This document shows, piece by piece, positions 16,773 through 27,802 of a DNA stretch of 64,000 bases. The notes under the pieces were generated by a model, which was not told the DNA's origin, searched no databases, and saw nothing but the letters and a program-made list of their open reading frames with translations. Numbering within the stretch: the first letter of the stretch is position 1; each line of letters opens with the position of its first letter. Source of the DNA: a virus. Position numbers and translations under genes: made by a program. Where the stretch lies: positions 42,877-106,876 of IMG/VR virus record IMGVR_UViG_3300003324_000465. One strand, written 5' to 3'.

Positions 16773-19616
16773 TTATACTCTAAAAGATATTCCATTAAGA
16801 GAGAAAAACGCATTGCTACCTACTGTTGCTTGCACATTACCAGCGGTATCAATAGTTACTCTTGCAAATGCATCGTTAGCTACTGTTGCAAATATCTGCG
16901 CGTTAGAAGGACGATATGCCGCTGGTAATGTAAATATAGCTGCTGTGATTGTGCCGTTTTTAACTAAACCTCTTAAATGCACATATCCAAAAGCATCTTT
17001 CCAATAACCGGCGTTTTCAAAACCAGAGCCATAATTTACCCAACTATTAAGTAATGTAGGCGCAATAACTGATTCAGTAGTAATACTTCCAGTAATAGTC
17101 ATACTACCACTTAGATTAAGTGTCGCATTATCAATATTCACTTCTTTAACAGAAGAAGAAGTATGAACTATAGATAATGAAGGTCCTGTACCAGCACCAC
17201 TTTGATTAGCTGAAAAACGAACAGTTGACGTTTTACCTGATACCGAAAATACATCAAGATCAATTCTTGTATGATACCCAGATATAGCTTCCCCAACAAT
17301 AGTAGTCTTATTTCTTAATAAATCAGTATCCTGATACGCATATATAGAACTTAACAACGTAGAACTTACATACCACTTAATCTTATTTGCGTCATTCTGA
17401 CCTTGTGTTATTGAAATTCCATTAGCGTCTATTATAACTGCACCAGCACCAGCACTAATTTTACCATCACTACTTTGAATACGTACTTGTAATGTACCGC
17501 TGCTATTATATCCGCTCACACCATTACTGTCAATAACAATACGTTGCGCGCTAGAAGCTGTTTGGATAGTGAAATTGCTACCAGTTAATACTAGATTTGT
17601 GCCATCCCACGCAAAATATGTACCTGAACCATTACCAATACTGAATTTTGTTGTGCCGCTATCATTACCTAAATAAAAACCTGTACCTGTAGCATACGCC
17701 GTCATACCACTACGAATATATCCATTGGTATTGATTGTTAATGTACCTGTGGATGTTTGGATTGCTGATAGTGTTGTTACTGATATATGCCCCGCGTTTA
17801 TTGTACTTGCCGCGATATTAATACCTTTAATGTCTTCTGCCTGTATATCATCAGATTGTATTACTCTACGTGGGTAAAATTCCCGAAAAGAATAAGCCCC
17901 GCTGGCATTTTTATGAAAAATAATAATATATCGTGCTTCTATAAGTGAAGGTAGATCAAATCTATATACTCCTGAAGACTTTAAGAATGAATTTGTATCT
18001 GCAAGAGATTGATTCGCATACTCAACTAATGTTGTATTTTGTCCTGTAGTACCTGTAGCAGCTAAAGGACCTGCAAACCATCGCCATGTACTACCATCCG
18101 CTGAAGTTGCAAAATAAAATGATGTATTTGTTGCTGAGATACTTAATGTAATGGGTTTATAACGATCTAATTGGGGTCTCGACGCCTGTGTCCAGCGAAA
18201 TACTGAACTAGAACCGTATGTTACAACTGTTGTTGTAAGATCACCATCTTTAAGACCATTTAATGTTGTAGGAGATGTGGATACACTATCGCTGTATGAT
18301 GTCTCAGCGCGCAATTCATCAATTGTTAATGCATCTACGTAAATACCACTAGCTACAACAGCAGTGCTTTTTCTATCATACTTATCAACTGCTTTAACAC
18401 TTACATCATATGTACCCGCTGAATTAAGCGATACCGTTTGTATATTATCTGGAGATGTAAAACTTGAAACTGTTGTTACACCATTAAGAACACTAAACTC
18501 ATAGTGATCAAAATCTAATATATTTGTAGAAGGAGTAACAGTAATACCTAAACTACTAAATCCACCTGTAGCTTGCACTGTACCAAATGCATTAGGTGGG
18601 GCCATGTTAGTTGCTGTTCCCGTAGCTGCTACTGATTGTTGATCTAATAAATCGCGGGCAATTATACTATAGCTTAAAGCATAATCACCACTACTAAGCG
18701 TAGGAGTATGATCAGCTTTGTTATTGAAATATGGATAGATAACAAAAGGTGTTTTTGTTGTAATATTTTTTGAATCTAGTGTTAATATATAATCATTTGC
18801 ATTTGTAACAGTAGACCATTGAATTGTTAAATCTTCATCAGCCGTACCATCATCGCTTTGCCATGAGTGTGCAATTCCTGAAGGTGTTCCAGGGATAGGA
18901 GCTACTACAGATACAATTTCTACACTCGCGCCAGATGTATTACCCCATGAATTACTTGTTACATCGACAAGTACACTCGTTAATGGAGTTCCTAAACCGA
19001 TACGTCTATTCTCTGCTGCTGTTAATATAAACGGTGATTCACGCTGCCAATACGTGTTGTATAAAACTGTACCTGTTGCATTCCATATACGAATGCGCGC
19101 ATTTTTATAAGCTTCGTCATTCGGCTGATCCCATGAAATAATGAGATTACTATTCTCAAATTCACCAGTTACATTCGTTACATCACTAGGAATGAGTGTG
19201 TCTTCTATAGTTGTTATATTTAGAACATTACTCCAATCGGATTGAATTGTTCTTATACGTGGTGCTATACGTATCCAGTAGTCTGTATCAGGTTTTAAAT
19301 AAAGTGAAGCAGTTAAACCATATGCAATAAATGATTCTTTATTTAATGTAAATGTGTCATTTTCAGCATACTGTACTATATAATCTTGTGGTATTTCACC
19401 ATCTGGATGCTGCCATCCTATATTTACTACAATTGTAGGCGTAGCAGCACTACGAAACACTGCTTGATCAATAAATTCCAAGGTATCAATGGATTGTGGT
19501 AAGTGGATAGCCGACCCTGCTACACTTACTGATTGTGTTATTATTTCTCCATCACCTATTTGTGATATTGCTTTATCATCTATTTGTCTTTTAGGTCTAT
19601 CTTTTCGTGTAGGCAT
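16773..19616 (-). CDS. Large tail fibre / tip protein with fibronectin-like repeats
   Basis: 947 residues. Residues about 40-135, 140-235 and 240-335 look like fibronectin type III-like modules (YIVQYAENDTF..., DYWIRIAPR). The second half (about 600-860) is rich in Ser, Thr, Gly and Asn beta repeats such as NTNGYIRSG and DANGISIT, as in fibre shafts. The end (about 865-947) resembles a compact tip. Probably binds the host surface. Confidence 0.75.
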   Translation of the reverse strand: MPTRKDRPKRQIDDKAISQIGDGEIITQSVSVAGSAIHLPQSIDTLEFIDQAVFRSAATPTIVVNIGWQHPDGEIPQDYIVQYAENDTFTLNKESFIAYGLTASLYLKPDTDYWIRIAPRIRTIQSDWSNVLNITTIEDTLIPSDVTNVTGEFENSNLIISWDQPNDEAYKNARIRIWNATGTVLYNTYWQRESPFILTAAENRRIGLGTPLTSVLVDVTSNSWGNTSGASVEIVSVVAPIPGTPSGIAHSWQSDDGTADEDLTIQWSTVTNANDYILTLDSKNITTKTPFVIYPYFNNKADHTPTLSSGDYALSYSIIARDLLDQQSVAATGTATNMAPPNAFGTVQATGGFSSLGITVTPSTNILDFDHYEFSVLNGVTTVSSFTSPDNIQTVSLNSAGTYDVSVKAVDKYDRKSTAVVASGIYVDALTIDELRAETSYSDSVSTSPTTLNGLKDGDLTTTVVTYGSSSVFRWTQASRPQLDRYKPITLSISATNTSFYFATSADGSTWRWFAGPLAATGTTGQNTTLVEYANQSLADTNSFLKSSGVYRFDLPSLIEARYIIIFHKNASGAYSFREFYPRRVIQSDDIQAEDIKGINIAASTINAGHISVTTLSAIQTSTGTLTINTNGYIRSGMTAYATGTGFYLGNDSGTTKFSIGNGSGTYFAWDGTNLVLTGSNFTIQTASSAQRIVIDSNGVSGYNSSGTLQVRIQSSDGKISAGAGAVIIDANGISITQGQNDANKIKWYVSSTLLSSIYAYQDTDLLRNKTTIVGEAISGYHTRIDLDVFSVSGKTSTVRFSANQSGAGTGPSLSIVHTSSSVKEVNIDNATLNLSGSMTITGSITTESVIAPTLLNSWVNYGSGFENAGYWKDAFGYVHLRGLVKNGTITAAIFTLPAAYRPSNAQIFATVANDAFARVTIDTAGNVQATVGSNAFFSLNGISFRV

Positions 19617-19632
19617 TTATTTCCTTTGTTCT

Positions 19633-21129
19633 TTAATTGCTGTTAAAATATTCTGCCGCGTAAATTAAATCTTTGCCTGTAATGTGATATATATTGCCAG
19701 GAAATAATCCCTTAAATTGATTTAAATATACAAGCTTTGTTTGTATATTCTCACCGTCAATAAGTTCTTCTTCATTTGAAAAGCTGTACATGTTCGGATC
19801 TTCCATCTGCATTGTTTGAAAATCTTTTGCTATCGTTAATCCGCCCCATGCTATTTTAATTCCTTTACCTCGCACTAATAATGTATTACCTATGCGATTT
19901 AACGACGCTATCTGTAAGCGTGCCCATTTGTTTTCCTGATGATCGTCATTGGAAAAACGACGCCGAAACATCTGCTGCCTGTTCCATATTTCAGGTTGAT
20001 CATCTATGCGTGCTTTAATTGCGCTAAATACGTCACTTGTATCTTGTAATCTGTTTTTTAATTCAAGAAACGTCATTGATTCTAATTCTTCTGTTATTGT
20101 TGCTGGAGTAGCATAATCATATGCAAATCCAGCAGGTACCATCTCTATTTGCCCAATGTGAAAAATACTGTTTTGATTATATGTTTGCCCTACTGGATTA
20201 CCACTTATCGGCACATTATCAATATGTAGAGCATATGTCGTTTTATTTGTATATGATCCTGACATATCGTAGTAAAAATTGGTGTGACCTTTATCTCCTA
20301 CAGTAAAAGGTCCAAGTGTACCTACAAGTACATAATTTATATATATCTTAATATAGTCTTCTACATTGTATGAATAATATGTTATAGGTATTTTTACAAC
20401 ATCAGCGCTGTTTGATCGCATAACACTACCACGGAATAAGGGATATTGTTCAGCTTTATGTGTACCCGGCCAAAATAAAAGACGTTGCATAGGTATTCTT
20501 GGTGCTAATCGTAATCGACGCATAAGCCAATCAGATGTATTTGACATTTGATTAAGATCACTAGCACTAATATTTGTATCTCCCGTAAATGTAGGCAAGC
20601 CTGGATATGTGCCCCAAAATGTTATTCCAGATAAAGGATGTACATAAGCATCTAATACCTGAAATACTCCTGTTTTTGGTGTGTATGCTCCTCCATTTTC
20701 AACACTAACTAGAACTTCAATAACTTCATTCATGTTATATCCGAGCCCAGATATGTCTATATCTACATTATATTGAGCAGGATTATTAGGATCTGTACCA
20801 TTATATACAAGTGTACCGATTGAATCCTCAGAATCAGATTCTCTCTTAAAATAAATATTTATCTCTTCCGGCCCATCTGTTATAGTTAATAAACGAAATG
20901 TAGCAGTAGTTATACCCGTCATATATTTAAAACCACCACGCCATAATTTTAAGAAACTGCGTTCGGAAGCATTCCAATTACTTGCTTTATGCATGGATGG
21001 AAACCCCTGCTTACCACGCAAGGATAATGCGTCTAATATAATGCTATTAGTACGTAACGTATTTATATCTGTAGCGCTTACTTCTGTATTGGTAGTAAAT
21101 GTAGGCGCATCTATATATGCTGAGATCAT
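19633..21129 (-). CDS. Minor tail / virion structural protein, 498 aa
   Basis: Beta-rich, contains two similar segments (FTTNTEVSATDINTL and FTGDTNISASDLNQM) about 175 residues apart, suggesting an internal duplication. Lies between the fibre and the baseplate-like gene. A structural tail-tip protein is the likely role. Confidence 0.55.
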   Translation of the reverse strand: MISAYIDAPTFTTNTEVSATDINTLRTNSIILDALSLRGKQGFPSMHKASNWNASERSFLKLWRGGFKYMTGITTATFRLLTITDGPEEINIYFKRESDSEDSIGTLVYNGTDPNNPAQYNVDIDISGLGYNMNEVIEVLVSVENGGAYTPKTGVFQVLDAYVHPLSGITFWGTYPGLPTFTGDTNISASDLNQMSNTSDWLMRRLRLAPRIPMQRLLFWPGTHKAEQYPLFRGSVMRSNSADVVKIPITYYSYNVEDYIKIYINYVLVGTLGPFTVGDKGHTNFYYDMSGSYTNKTTYALHIDNVPISGNPVGQTYNQNSIFHIGQIEMVPAGFAYDYATPATITEELESMTFLELKNRLQDTSDVFSAIKARIDDQPEIWNRQQMFRRRFSNDDHQENKWARLQIASLNRIGNTLLVRGKGIKIAWGGLTIAKDFQTMQMEDPNMYSFSNEEELIDGENIQTKLVYLNQFKGLFPGNIYHITGKDLIYAAEYFNSN

Positions 21130-21138
21130 TATTGTACC

Positions 21139-22644
21139 TTAATATGAAACATAACGTATATCGGTATTATTATATGTTGTGCCTATAATAAATACATCAT
21201 CTCGTGTAGGTAAATTATTTATAGGTACAATATCAATCGTCATTCGTGAACCTGTATTACTATGGCGTTTTGCTGTGATACGATATAAACCGCTATATGA
21301 CCATGTTGTATAATCAAACTGTACTATTTCTCCGATATATCTATCAGGATCATAGCCCATTCCTTCCAATGTAATAATTGCCCGCGAATTATTATAGAAG
21401 TCATAATACATCCGTATTAGTCTTTGTGCATGTACTTCACTATCTACATATACATTACTTTCAAGCTCTAATTCTGGTATTCCAGAACCATATGTTACAT
21501 TACCAGATGGTCCCTCTGTTACTGGTCTACCTTGTATATTTATATCCTCAACTGTTAATGGCTCATCTGTTAGATTTTCAAAACTTACTTGTAGTAATGT
21601 TGCATTTAAATAGCTGTATGTTAATTCATATGTAAATGCTAGTTCACTTGTAGATGTTACTTGTCTTCCATCAGGATATACTGCTTTAATACTTGTAAAT
21701 GGTATATTACCCGAAGAGTCTAACGTATATGTATACACAGGCCATTTCATTTCTATTTCTTTTGTAACAATTTCACCGGGTATCACTGCAAACGTATCAT
21801 CTAATTCGTATACAGTCTGTGTCGCCTGTAAATTACGTTCTATGAACTGTGTTTTAATAGTTGCTACTTGATCGCGAGCAGTTTCTTTCTCAGATATTGA
21901 AACAAAGTCATCATCACTTATTTCAAATGGCGTGCCGTTTACTATACCAAAAGATAATGGTTGCTTGTAATATATAACTCCATCATCGTTCTGAAATAAT
22001 TGACCACCTGCTGCTTTTATAAGCTTATTAGCTTCTTCCCATGCATTTTCACCACTTATCCAAGACCATTTAGGTTTTAATAAAGCTTGATCAAATGAAT
22101 AATAAAATAAAGCGCTATCATATGTACTTATTTGTTCATATGGTCTACCACCAGATTCCCACATTATTCTATTTAGTAAACCTGCATTATATCCCGGCTC
22201 ATTTGGATCATCTATACTAGATAATGTTGTTTGCGTAGCTATTGGTCTACGATAAAACATTTCTGTATGTATCTTCTTCCTTTCAATAATTGCGTCCCAT
22301 CCTCTTGCCTCAAATGTCAAATAATGCCCGCTTCTTGATCTATCTGTTAATACACCTTCAAATACCTGTACAAAATCAGCAGTATCGAATGTGAAAGATA
22401 TGCGCACTTTATGCAATTTCCATGCAACACTTGCAAAATCATCTGTCATTTCTATTTTAGCTTTAGGTATTGCATGTATTCCAAAAGCTAATCCATTATT
22501 ATTTGCAGTTATTTCTAGCACTCCATCTACATCGTGAATATAATCATCATTTACAGTAGAATAACTTATACCGTTGTGTATTTCTACACGATATTTAGGT
22601 AATGCAATACTGCTTTCTATTTGATCTCTTGTAGGAAGGCTCAT
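21139..22644 (-). CDS. Tail hub / baseplate-like protein, 501 aa
   Basis: Contains GWDAIIERKKI, a long beta-rich central part and a WSYSGLYRITAKRH segment near the C-terminus as in siphophage hub proteins of the gp37-like group. Position after the distal tail gene and before the fibre genes supports a tail-tip role. A GC-core motif lies inside at 21380. Confidence 0.55.
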   Translation of the reverse strand: MSLPTRDQIESSIALPKYRVEIHNGISYSTVNDDYIHDVDGVLEITANNNGLAFGIHAIPKAKIEMTDDFASVAWKLHKVRISFTFDTADFVQVFEGVLTDRSRSGHYLTFEARGWDAIIERKKIHTEMFYRRPIATQTTLSSIDDPNEPGYNAGLLNRIMWESGGRPYEQISTYDSALFYYSFDQALLKPKWSWISGENAWEEANKLIKAAGGQLFQNDDGVIYYKQPLSFGIVNGTPFEISDDDFVSISEKETARDQVATIKTQFIERNLQATQTVYELDDTFAVIPGEIVTKEIEMKWPVYTYTLDSSGNIPFTSIKAVYPDGRQVTSTSELAFTYELTYSYLNATLLQVSFENLTDEPLTVEDINIQGRPVTEGPSGNVTYGSGIPELELESNVYVDSEVHAQRLIRMYYDFYNNSRAIITLEGMGYDPDRYIGEIVQFDYTTWSYSGLYRITAKRHSNTGSRMTIDIVPINNLPTRDDVFIIGTTYNNTDIRYVSY

Positions 22645-22991
22645 TATACTTCCTCAAATACTAATTCTACATTATAATATAATTTATTGTTAGCTTCCCT
22701 CTCAGCATCTAAATCTTCGTTAAATTCACGCGATAATACAGAATAATTTTGATTATTCTCATCATTTAATGTAACTACTGCCGAATTACGATATAATGTA
22801 CGTAATTGAGGTACAGAATCCTCTATAAGACCTTCCCAACTAAGTGACCATCTTTTTTTATACGCACGTAACCATGTACGTAATTTTCCATTCGCCATCC
22901 TATCAGAATCTTCGATCTTAATATCATCTATTTCAACCTTTGTAGGATGAAGCGTTACGCTATTAATAATATATCTTTTTAATGTTGCCAT
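22644..22991 (-). CDS. Putative distal tail protein
   Basis: Start taken at MATLKRYIIN (22991); the in-frame ATG at 23021 lies in a terminator hairpin. 115 residues with WSLSWEGL and a C-terminal LYYNVELVFEEV strand. Directly after the tape-measure gene, the usual place of the distal tail protein. Confidence 0.5.
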   Translation of the reverse strand: MATLKRYIINSVTLHPTKVEIDDIKIEDSDRMANGKLRTWLRAYKKRWSLSWEGLIEDSVPQLRTLYRNSAVVTLNDENNQNYSVLSREFNEDLDAEREANNKLYYNVELVFEEV

Positions 22992-23004
22992 ATATCTATT
23001 TAAA

Positions 23005-23040
23005 AAATAAAACGCGAGCACTATATACCCGCGTTTTATA
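23005..23040 (-). terminator. Inverted-repeat terminator after the tape-measure gene
   Basis: AAAACGCG and CGCGTTTT form an 8-bp stem with an AT-rich flank on both sides, so it could work on either strand. It separates the tape measure from the distal tail gene. Confidence 0.7.
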
Positions 23041-23047
23041 TATTGAA

Positions 23048-25431
23048 TTATAAAGTATTTGATCTTGATGTGTTGCTAAGTATATTACGCATCCCATCCA
23101 GTCTGATGTTTATTTCCTGTACACCTAAAACGAGTGTGTCATTTACTTGCTGTAATTTCGTTTCTAGTCTAATTGTTTGATCAGTCAATGTATCAATTAC
23201 ACCCTGATCTCTTACTGTCCATATACCATTTTGTTGAACAAGTAATACTTGCTGCGATGTTATTGGTATTGGTGCTACAGGTGTAATTGGTAATGGTTCT
23301 GGCGCTGATATTTGCTGTGTATCACCCGCCATAGTATTATCAGATGTTACCTTATCCTGCTTATTTGGAGATTTATTTGCAGCATTTGTAACATCTTGAT
23401 ACAATCCAATCTGCTTTGCAAGTTCTTTGTTTTCTTCACTTACCGCTATTTTTGCACGCTCTGATTGAGCTATTTTAATATCTGCCGCGTTTTGTGCTGC
23501 AATTCCAATTTTTGTAGTTTGCTCCTCATAGGCTGCATTCTCTTCATCTAAACGCTGTTTAGTATCGTTTGTTATTGCATCACCACGAGCAAGTAATTGC
23601 TGTTCTTCTTCTTTTTGAGCATCTTCTATAAGCTTTTTTCTACCAGCTAGAAATTCTAATGCTGCTGCTTTATCACTATCTGATAAATCCTCATCTGCTC
23701 GTATATTTGCGGCTTCTTTTTCAAGATCAAGCAATTCTTGAATATGTTGCTGCTTTAATTTCAAAAAGTCATCTGCTAGTTTAGCCGAACCCGATTGTGC
23801 AATTTCCTGCGCCTTTGCAAATGCCTCTTCATATGCAGCCGCAAACTGTGAAGTATCTACACCTTTAGCATCAGTAAGACCACTATAAAACTGCTCTCTG
23901 CTACGTCGTTTACTTACTTCGTTCTCGGCAATCTGTGCCTGGACTTTCTTTAAATGATCTGCTTGAATTTCTTCGATTTTATTAAAATGCTTACGTTGGG
24001 CTTCTTCTTCCTTATCATTAAATTTCTGAAGATCAGTAAGCAATTTATTATTAATCTTTTCGTTAGGCGTTAATTTAGGAGCGCCACCTCCCTTTTTACG
24101 TTTTTTGCGCTCGTTATCTAATTGTTCTTCCAAACCATTAACTTTCGTTAATGCTTGAAAATATTCCGCTGTACCTACAGTAGTGTTTGCTAACTCATCA
24201 CGAGCTATTTTTAATTTACCTGTTGTATTTGCAATAGCAAATTCATATTCTTTTTGCGCCTTTGTGGCTTGATTGACTGCATCTATATTCTTTAATGCTG
24301 TAGGTAAATCTGCTACACCACCTAAAACATTTTCAGGTACTTGCCCTCTACCTGATGTATTTGGCGGGCTTAATGCTAATCGCGCTCTTGCTATTTCTAA
24401 TTGACTAAGTGCGCTGATTAAACCAAATGCTTCACCTGTAGTGATATTTAATTGATTTGCTAAAAATGCCGCTGCTTCTGCTGTTACTCCTAATCCTTGC
24501 GCCGCAGCTAATGCTGTGCTCGTTAACTCTTCTTGACGTTGTTTTAAAGCATCTGTTTGAATTTGACTATTAACAGCTTCTAAGGCGCTTGCATTCAATT
24601 CTTGTGAAAATATGTTTTGAGCACCAGCCGCATCTTGTGTAGCAGATGTATTTGCAGCATTAGCTTGATTAGCTTGTTCAGTTGCATTTACATAAATGCT
24701 TAATAAATTCGTAGCCTCTCCAAGACTTAACGATTGCTGTCCTACTGCTACAGCATAATTTTCTGCTACTAATGCACCTTGATCTGATACACTCGCGGCG
24801 GATAATGCAGCTACTTGAAATTTTTGCAATTCTGATGCGCTTGCATTTGCCGATACGCCTGTTGAACTGAATATCTGACTAATACCTGTTAATAACGGCT
24901 GCAATTGCTGCAATCGCCCAAGTATTTCATCAGTACCCACACCTATTAACTGTAAGTTTTTAGCAAATTCAAATTGAGCGCCGGATAATTGAGTAAATCC
25001 AGCAGCATAAAATGGTAACTGTGCATTTGCAGCGGCTACTTTTGCATTAAATTGATCAACACTTACACTGCTTTGTAAAAACGCAGTAGTGATATTTGTT
25101 ATTTGTTCGCCTTGTGCAGATAGATTTGTTAATGCTGTTGCAAGTATATTTAATTCACTTGTTAATCCTTTTGCAGCCGGTAATAATAATCCGCCTAATG
25201 CTTGTCCTAGCTGTGCTAATGCATCACCAGCAGCACCTTTTAATTTATCGTACTCTACCGCAGTTGTATTTGCACTTGCCGCTATTAACTCTTGCGTGAT
25301 ACCTAGCTTTGCAAGCTCTTGATTAAGTGCCGCGAATTTTGCTGTAGGATCGGATATTTTATTTAAATCATTAAGAATTTGACGTGGAATCTCGAAGCGC
25401 CTGGCAAGGCTCGTGATGTCTCCTGAGAAAA
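23048..25431 (-). CDS. Tape measure protein, exon 2
   Basis: The frame is open far upstream of the first ATG (24940), through GDITSLARRFEIPRQILNDL, to an intron boundary at 25431. Joined to exon 1 (26314-27034) the protein has 1034 residues. It is Ala/Gln-rich, mostly helical, with a charged coiled-coil stretch (about 650-880, KQQHIQELLDLEKEAANIRA). Tape measure proteins set tail length and enter the cell envelope during DNA injection. Confidence 0.85.
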
Positions 25432-25545
25432 CATTTTGTTATCTTGTGAGCTTTTTATCTCACAATTCTATATCTTTCGTTATTTAATATAGTTCGGCGT
25501 ACATTTTTACCTATGAATAGGTATCTGCCACTCTTGGATTTAGTA

Positions 25546-26130
25546 TTATATTCCTCTACTCTTACGATACTTCCAGATATATTTATAATTAGTATTAAAT
25601 ATTTTTGCTATTTCTGCGCTTGATTTACCTTCACTAATCAATTTTACTATAAGATCATAATCAATTTTTGATTCTCTATCTTTACTAATAGGCTTTCTAC
25701 GAGGTATCGAATTACGCTCTAAAGCTTTAACTATACCGCCTATACTCATGCCTATACGTTTTGATATTTCTTTAACTTTGATATTAGCCTGATACATTTC
25801 TATAATATACTGTTCCTGTTCTTTTGTTAATCGAGTATCTTTAACGCCGTCATGTTTTCCAGTGCGAATATTATAACCATTAGGTACAAGACTATTATAT
25901 TTAGTAATATATTGTTCTTCTAATGAATCAAGCTGATCCTGATCTTTTATATCTGATTCAAGTATATGTATTTCAAACGAGTCTATACCATACTTTGTGA
26001 TTGCAGCCTTTAATAAAGGGCTACCATCACCGCTAACATGTACCTTGAGTCTACGTCTCAAATACTTTGTTTGTCCTATGTATTTTTTATTATTTATTTT
26101 ATTGACAAACATATAAATAGTACCGTTCAT
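25546..26130 (-). CDS. GIY-YIG homing endonuclease in the intron
   Basis: 194 residues. GTIYMFVNKINNKKYIGQT carries the GIY-YIG core (IYMF...YIGQT), followed by the catalytic arginine in KYLRRRL and LEEQYITKYNSL with the Glu. The C-terminal half has two helix-turn-helix-like stretches (VKEISKRIGMSIGGIV, SAEIAKIFNTNYKYI) for DNA binding. It would cut intronless alleles and spread the intron. It has its own promoter at 26167-26195. Confidence 0.92.
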   Translation of the reverse strand: MNGTIYMFVNKINNKKYIGQTKYLRRRLKVHVSGDGSPLLKAAITKYGIDSFEIHILESDIKDQDQLDSLEEQYITKYNSLVPNGYNIRTGKHDGVKDTRLTKEQEQYIIEMYQANIKVKEISKRIGMSIGGIVKALERNSIPRRKPISKDRESKIDYDLIVKLISEGKSSAEIAKIFNTNYKYIWKYRKSRGI

Positions 26131-26166
26131 TTTTATATCTCCTATGAATAATATAATATCTCCTGT

Positions 26167-26195
26167 ATATTACTCCATAGTTAGATATTTGTCAA
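26167..26195 (-). promoter_or_regulatory. Promoter inside the intron for the GIY-YIG gene
   Basis: Minus strand TTGACA (26190-26195), 17-base spacer, TAATAT (26167-26172), about 40 bases before the endonuclease ATG at 26130. Confidence 0.75.
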
Positions 26196-26313
26196 GTAGA
26201 TGGTTTCAACGATCTACGCTCTACACTGCTACACCTCTTTTAAAAAGTGCAGTTAGCACGGTATTAGCATTTCAGCTTTCACCGTTTTTGACAGATTTTA
26301 AAAGAGCATTTCT

Positions 26314-27034
26314 ACTCTTTAAGCGCAATTGAAGCGCCTTTAAATCCCTGTGCAGGATCAATAATAGCTAAACCCCTTGCAGTTTCAGCAAGTTTATTTA
26401 GCTCAATTCCCGTTCTTCTTGATAAATTAACAAAGCCTGACAAATTCTCTAACGTATCAGTTAAAGAACCCCCGAACTTTTGTTGTTGTTGTTTTGCAAT
26501 TTCAAGATTTTTTATATATTGTTCTTGACTACCAGACAATGCACGAAATGTAGCTTCTTGCTTTTCTAGGGCATTTCCTGCTTCTATAACTGCCGCGAAT
26601 GTTTGTGCAGCTTGTGTAACAACCAAGTATGATCCAATAAGACCTTGAAATACTTGCCCTAGTTTTGCGAAGGACAGTTGAGACTTTTCTACTGCTGCTT
26701 CCTGTCGAGCAATTGTACCTTGCAATTGATTAAGTGCATTGTTAGCGGCTGTCGTATTAGGCGTTACCTGTTCGATTGCTGTAGCTAGTATTTGCTGTGC
26801 TCCCGCTACATCACCTTGCTTTTCTGCTACTTGTGCAAGCGATCGAGCATAAGCTAATAAACCCTGTTCATTCTTACGTGTTACAGGATCAAGCTCTGCC
26901 ATAGCAGCATCATACTGTCTTGCACTAGTAACGCCTCTCTGCATGTCTGTTTGTATTTTTTGCAATAGACTACTAAGGCCAACATCTTTACCTTGTAATA
27001 CTACTGATATTGTACCACCTTGTATTGTAGCCAT
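26314..27034 (-). CDS. Tape measure protein, exon 1
   Basis: Begins MATIQGGTISVVLQGKDVG at 27034 and runs to ...GASIALKE, after which an intronic TAG closes the unspliced frame. The text is typical for tape-measure N-termini (FAKLGQVFQGLIGSYLV, LARGLAIIDPAQGF). Continues in exon 2. Confidence 0.87.
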
Positions 27035-27043
27035 ATATACCTA

Positions 27044-27328
27044 CTATTGTAATTTCTTTAAATGATCTAATAATTGTTTCTCGCGTTTTTCAGCATCTTC
27101 TTGTTGTTTCTTTATTTTACGCGCATTATCTGCTGTTATAATCTTCGTGCGTAATTTAATTTCATCCTCTATATCAAACATTGTCATATTCTTAAAATCA
27201 CTTATACGTTTATGACCAGACTCAATTTGATCTTGATAGAGTATACCGATAAACGTTAAATATTCTTCTGCTATAGCTAATCTATTTTTCCTGCGCGCCA
27301 TTTCTATTTTGTAACTTATAATAGACAT
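27044..27328 (-). CDS. Tail assembly chaperone, downstream frame (gpT-like)
   Basis: 94 residues, strongly helical and charged. Its ATG overlaps the stop of the previous gene, between the tail-tube and tape-measure genes, where siphophages keep the G/T chaperone pair. It can be reached by a -1 slip at AAAAAAT directly before the upstream stop, which would make a fused G-T protein. Confidence 0.7.
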   Translation of the reverse strand: MSIISYKIEMARRKNRLAIAEEYLTFIGILYQDQIESGHKRISDFKNMTMFDIEDEIKLRTKIITADNARKIKKQQEDAEKREKQLLDHLKKLQ

Positions 27329-27741
27329 TATTTTTTAGTAGCTAAGTCGTTCGCTTGTTTAATACTGCTAATATAACTATCCCATACCGTTTTACTTACT
27401 CTTCCAATTGACCATATTTCATCTGCAAGCTCTTTTACAAATTCACCATTCTTTTCACCAAGACCTTGTGCTTTGATGAATGTAAATTTTGGTCTCATTA
27501 CACCTTCTACAACAGTCCAATATGCAAATAGCGTATCATCTACTTCTGTTTTTTGTGTGTCTTTATCTGTTACTAATGACTTTTTATTTATGCGGCCCAT
27601 TTGTTCAAATGTCAATGCACGTATACGGAATTTTTTCTTCCATCCTATAATGCGTACATCTGCTTCAATAATATCATCTTCTTGTAAAAGATCATCCGCA
27701 TTTTCATAGTATTCATCATTTTCTGGATACCTATCAACCAT
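27328..27741 (-). CDS. Tail assembly chaperone (gpG-like)
   Basis: 137 residues. Acidic N-terminus, then EADVRIIGWKKKFRIRALTFEQMGRI, common in siphophage tail chaperones. Position between tail tube and tape measure supports the role: binding the tape measure during tail assembly. Ends ...ATKK before TAA, in a slippery A-run. Confidence 0.75.
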   Translation of the reverse strand: MVDRYPENDEYYENADDLLQEDDIIEADVRIIGWKKKFRIRALTFEQMGRINKKSLVTDKDTQKTEVDDTLFAYWTVVEGVMRPKFTFIKAQGLGEKNGEFVKELADEIWSIGRVSKTVWDSYISSIKQANDLATKK

Positions 27742-27765
27742 ATATTTTTCCTTATATAAAAAATA

Positions 27766-27795
27766 ACTCCCCCTTGAAATAAATCGCGGGGGAGT
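27766..27795 (-). terminator. Strong hairpin after the tail-tube gene
   Basis: ACTCCCCC and GGGGGAGT form an 8-bp perfect stem followed on the minus strand by TATTTTTTAT. Likely an intrinsic terminator that lowers expression of chaperones relative to tail tube. Confidence 0.8.
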
Positions 27796-27802
27796 ATATA
27801 CC

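Larger units (their letters stand above)
25432..26313 (-). other. Group I intron in the tape-measure gene
   Basis: Exon 1 ends AAAGAGT and exon 2 begins TTTTCTCAGG; joining restores one frame (exon lengths 721 and 2384, sum divisible by 3). The boundaries follow group I rules: U before the 5' site and G as last intron base. The intron start holds GCTCTTTTAA, which pairs with exon TTAAAGAGT including the U-G at the splice site (P1). AACGGTGAAA and TAATACCGTGCTAA near the 5' end recur in the second intron. Confidence 0.85.
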
